This document shows positions 62,810 to 64,000 of a stretch of DNA of 64,000 nt, in pieces. The stretch covers positions 119,513 through 183,512 of the forward strand of contig NZ_KB899914.1 of NCBI RefSeq assembly GCF_000378465.1. Direction: 5' to 3'. Numbering within the stretch: position 1 is the first letter of the stretch; each line of letters starts with the position of its first letter. Origin of the DNA: Elioraea tepidiphila DSM 17972. GTDB lineage: Bacteria; Pseudomonadota; Alphaproteobacteria; Acetobacterales; Acetobacteraceae. Under the pieces are notes generated by a model. That model did no database searches, had not been told where the DNA came from, and saw only the letters and a list, made by a program, of their open reading frames with translations. The position numbers were made by a program, and so were the translations under genes.

Positions 62810-64000
<1,191 letters not shown>

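Overview
This 64 kb window is a chromosomal segment of a very GC-rich alphaproteobacterium, most likely of the Rhodospirillales/Acetobacterales type. The supporting evidence is a GcrA cell-cycle regulator whose promoter carries DnaA-box and GANTC (CcrM) sites, a DUF1489 protein, a bacterial aspartate/glutamate leucyltransferase (Bpt), a Bug/TTT solute receptor and PEP-CTERM proteins. That placement is an inference from gene content and base composition. Coding density is high and most genes sit in short operons.

Layout. 1-785: 5' part of a PAS sensor protein. 0.9-5.2 kb: a complete polyamine/opine-type ABC importer (ATPase, receptor, two permeases). 5.2-8.8 kb: an Mla-like retrograde lipid transport operon (STAS-MlaE, MlaF, MlaD, lipoprotein). 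8.9-9.3 kb: a broken membrane-protein gene. 9.3-12.6 kb: an O-methyltransferase, an NHL-repeat protein and an EEP-fold nuclease/phosphatase. 12.7-14.0 kb: two small cytosolic proteins that look like toxin domains, one a candidate cysteine deamidase and the other an EndoU-like RNase. 14.9-16.2 kb: a lower-GC two-gene island with a PD-(D/E)xK-like protein. 16.2-33 kb: mostly catabolic and transport genes, including an aldehyde dehydrogenase, a Bug receptor, a CoA-transferase, several alpha/beta hydrolases, DinB, a kinase-fold protein, a thioesterase, a thiol-dioxygenase-like cupin, a hybrid histidine kinase, a penicillin-acylase-family hydrolase, Bpt and a CatE-like dioxygenase. 33-45 kb: parC, an FtrA-like regulator divergent from a rhodanese, a peptide ABC receptor convergent with an MlrC peptidase, a BCCT transporter divergent from an MFS exporter, a Gfo/Idh/MocA oxidoreductase and RidA. 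45-52.7 kb: a CHAP hydrolase, an NTF2-like protein, a VWA/J-domain/PEP-mutase/tartrate-dehydrogenase-like operon and maeB. 52.8-64 kb: PEP-CTERM proteins, tRNA-Leu, lipB, an acetamidase, gcrA, an EamA transporter, a C-type lectin, a PmtA-like methyltransferase, a second CHAP protein, nusG, secE, tRNA-Trp and tuf.

The most interesting structure is non-coding. (1) Both genuine PEP-CTERM genes have a near-consensus sigma-54 -24/-12 promoter. Each is preceded, at exactly the same 63-bp distance, by a shared 17-bp element (TGTCGG-N4-CTTTACA), which looks like an enhancer-binding-protein site defining a PEP-CTERM regulon. (2) Two families of short hairpin repeats lie exactly at gene ends and in several cases supply the stop codon of the neighbouring gene. 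One family forms inverted copies around the EamA gene; the other follows both CHAP genes in the same relative orientation. (3) The gcrA promoter has two tandem DnaA boxes and a GANTC site, as expected for the Caulobacter-type cell-cycle circuit. (4) The deamidase-like/EndoU-like pair and the nearby PD-(D/E)xK island are candidate toxin or defence modules.
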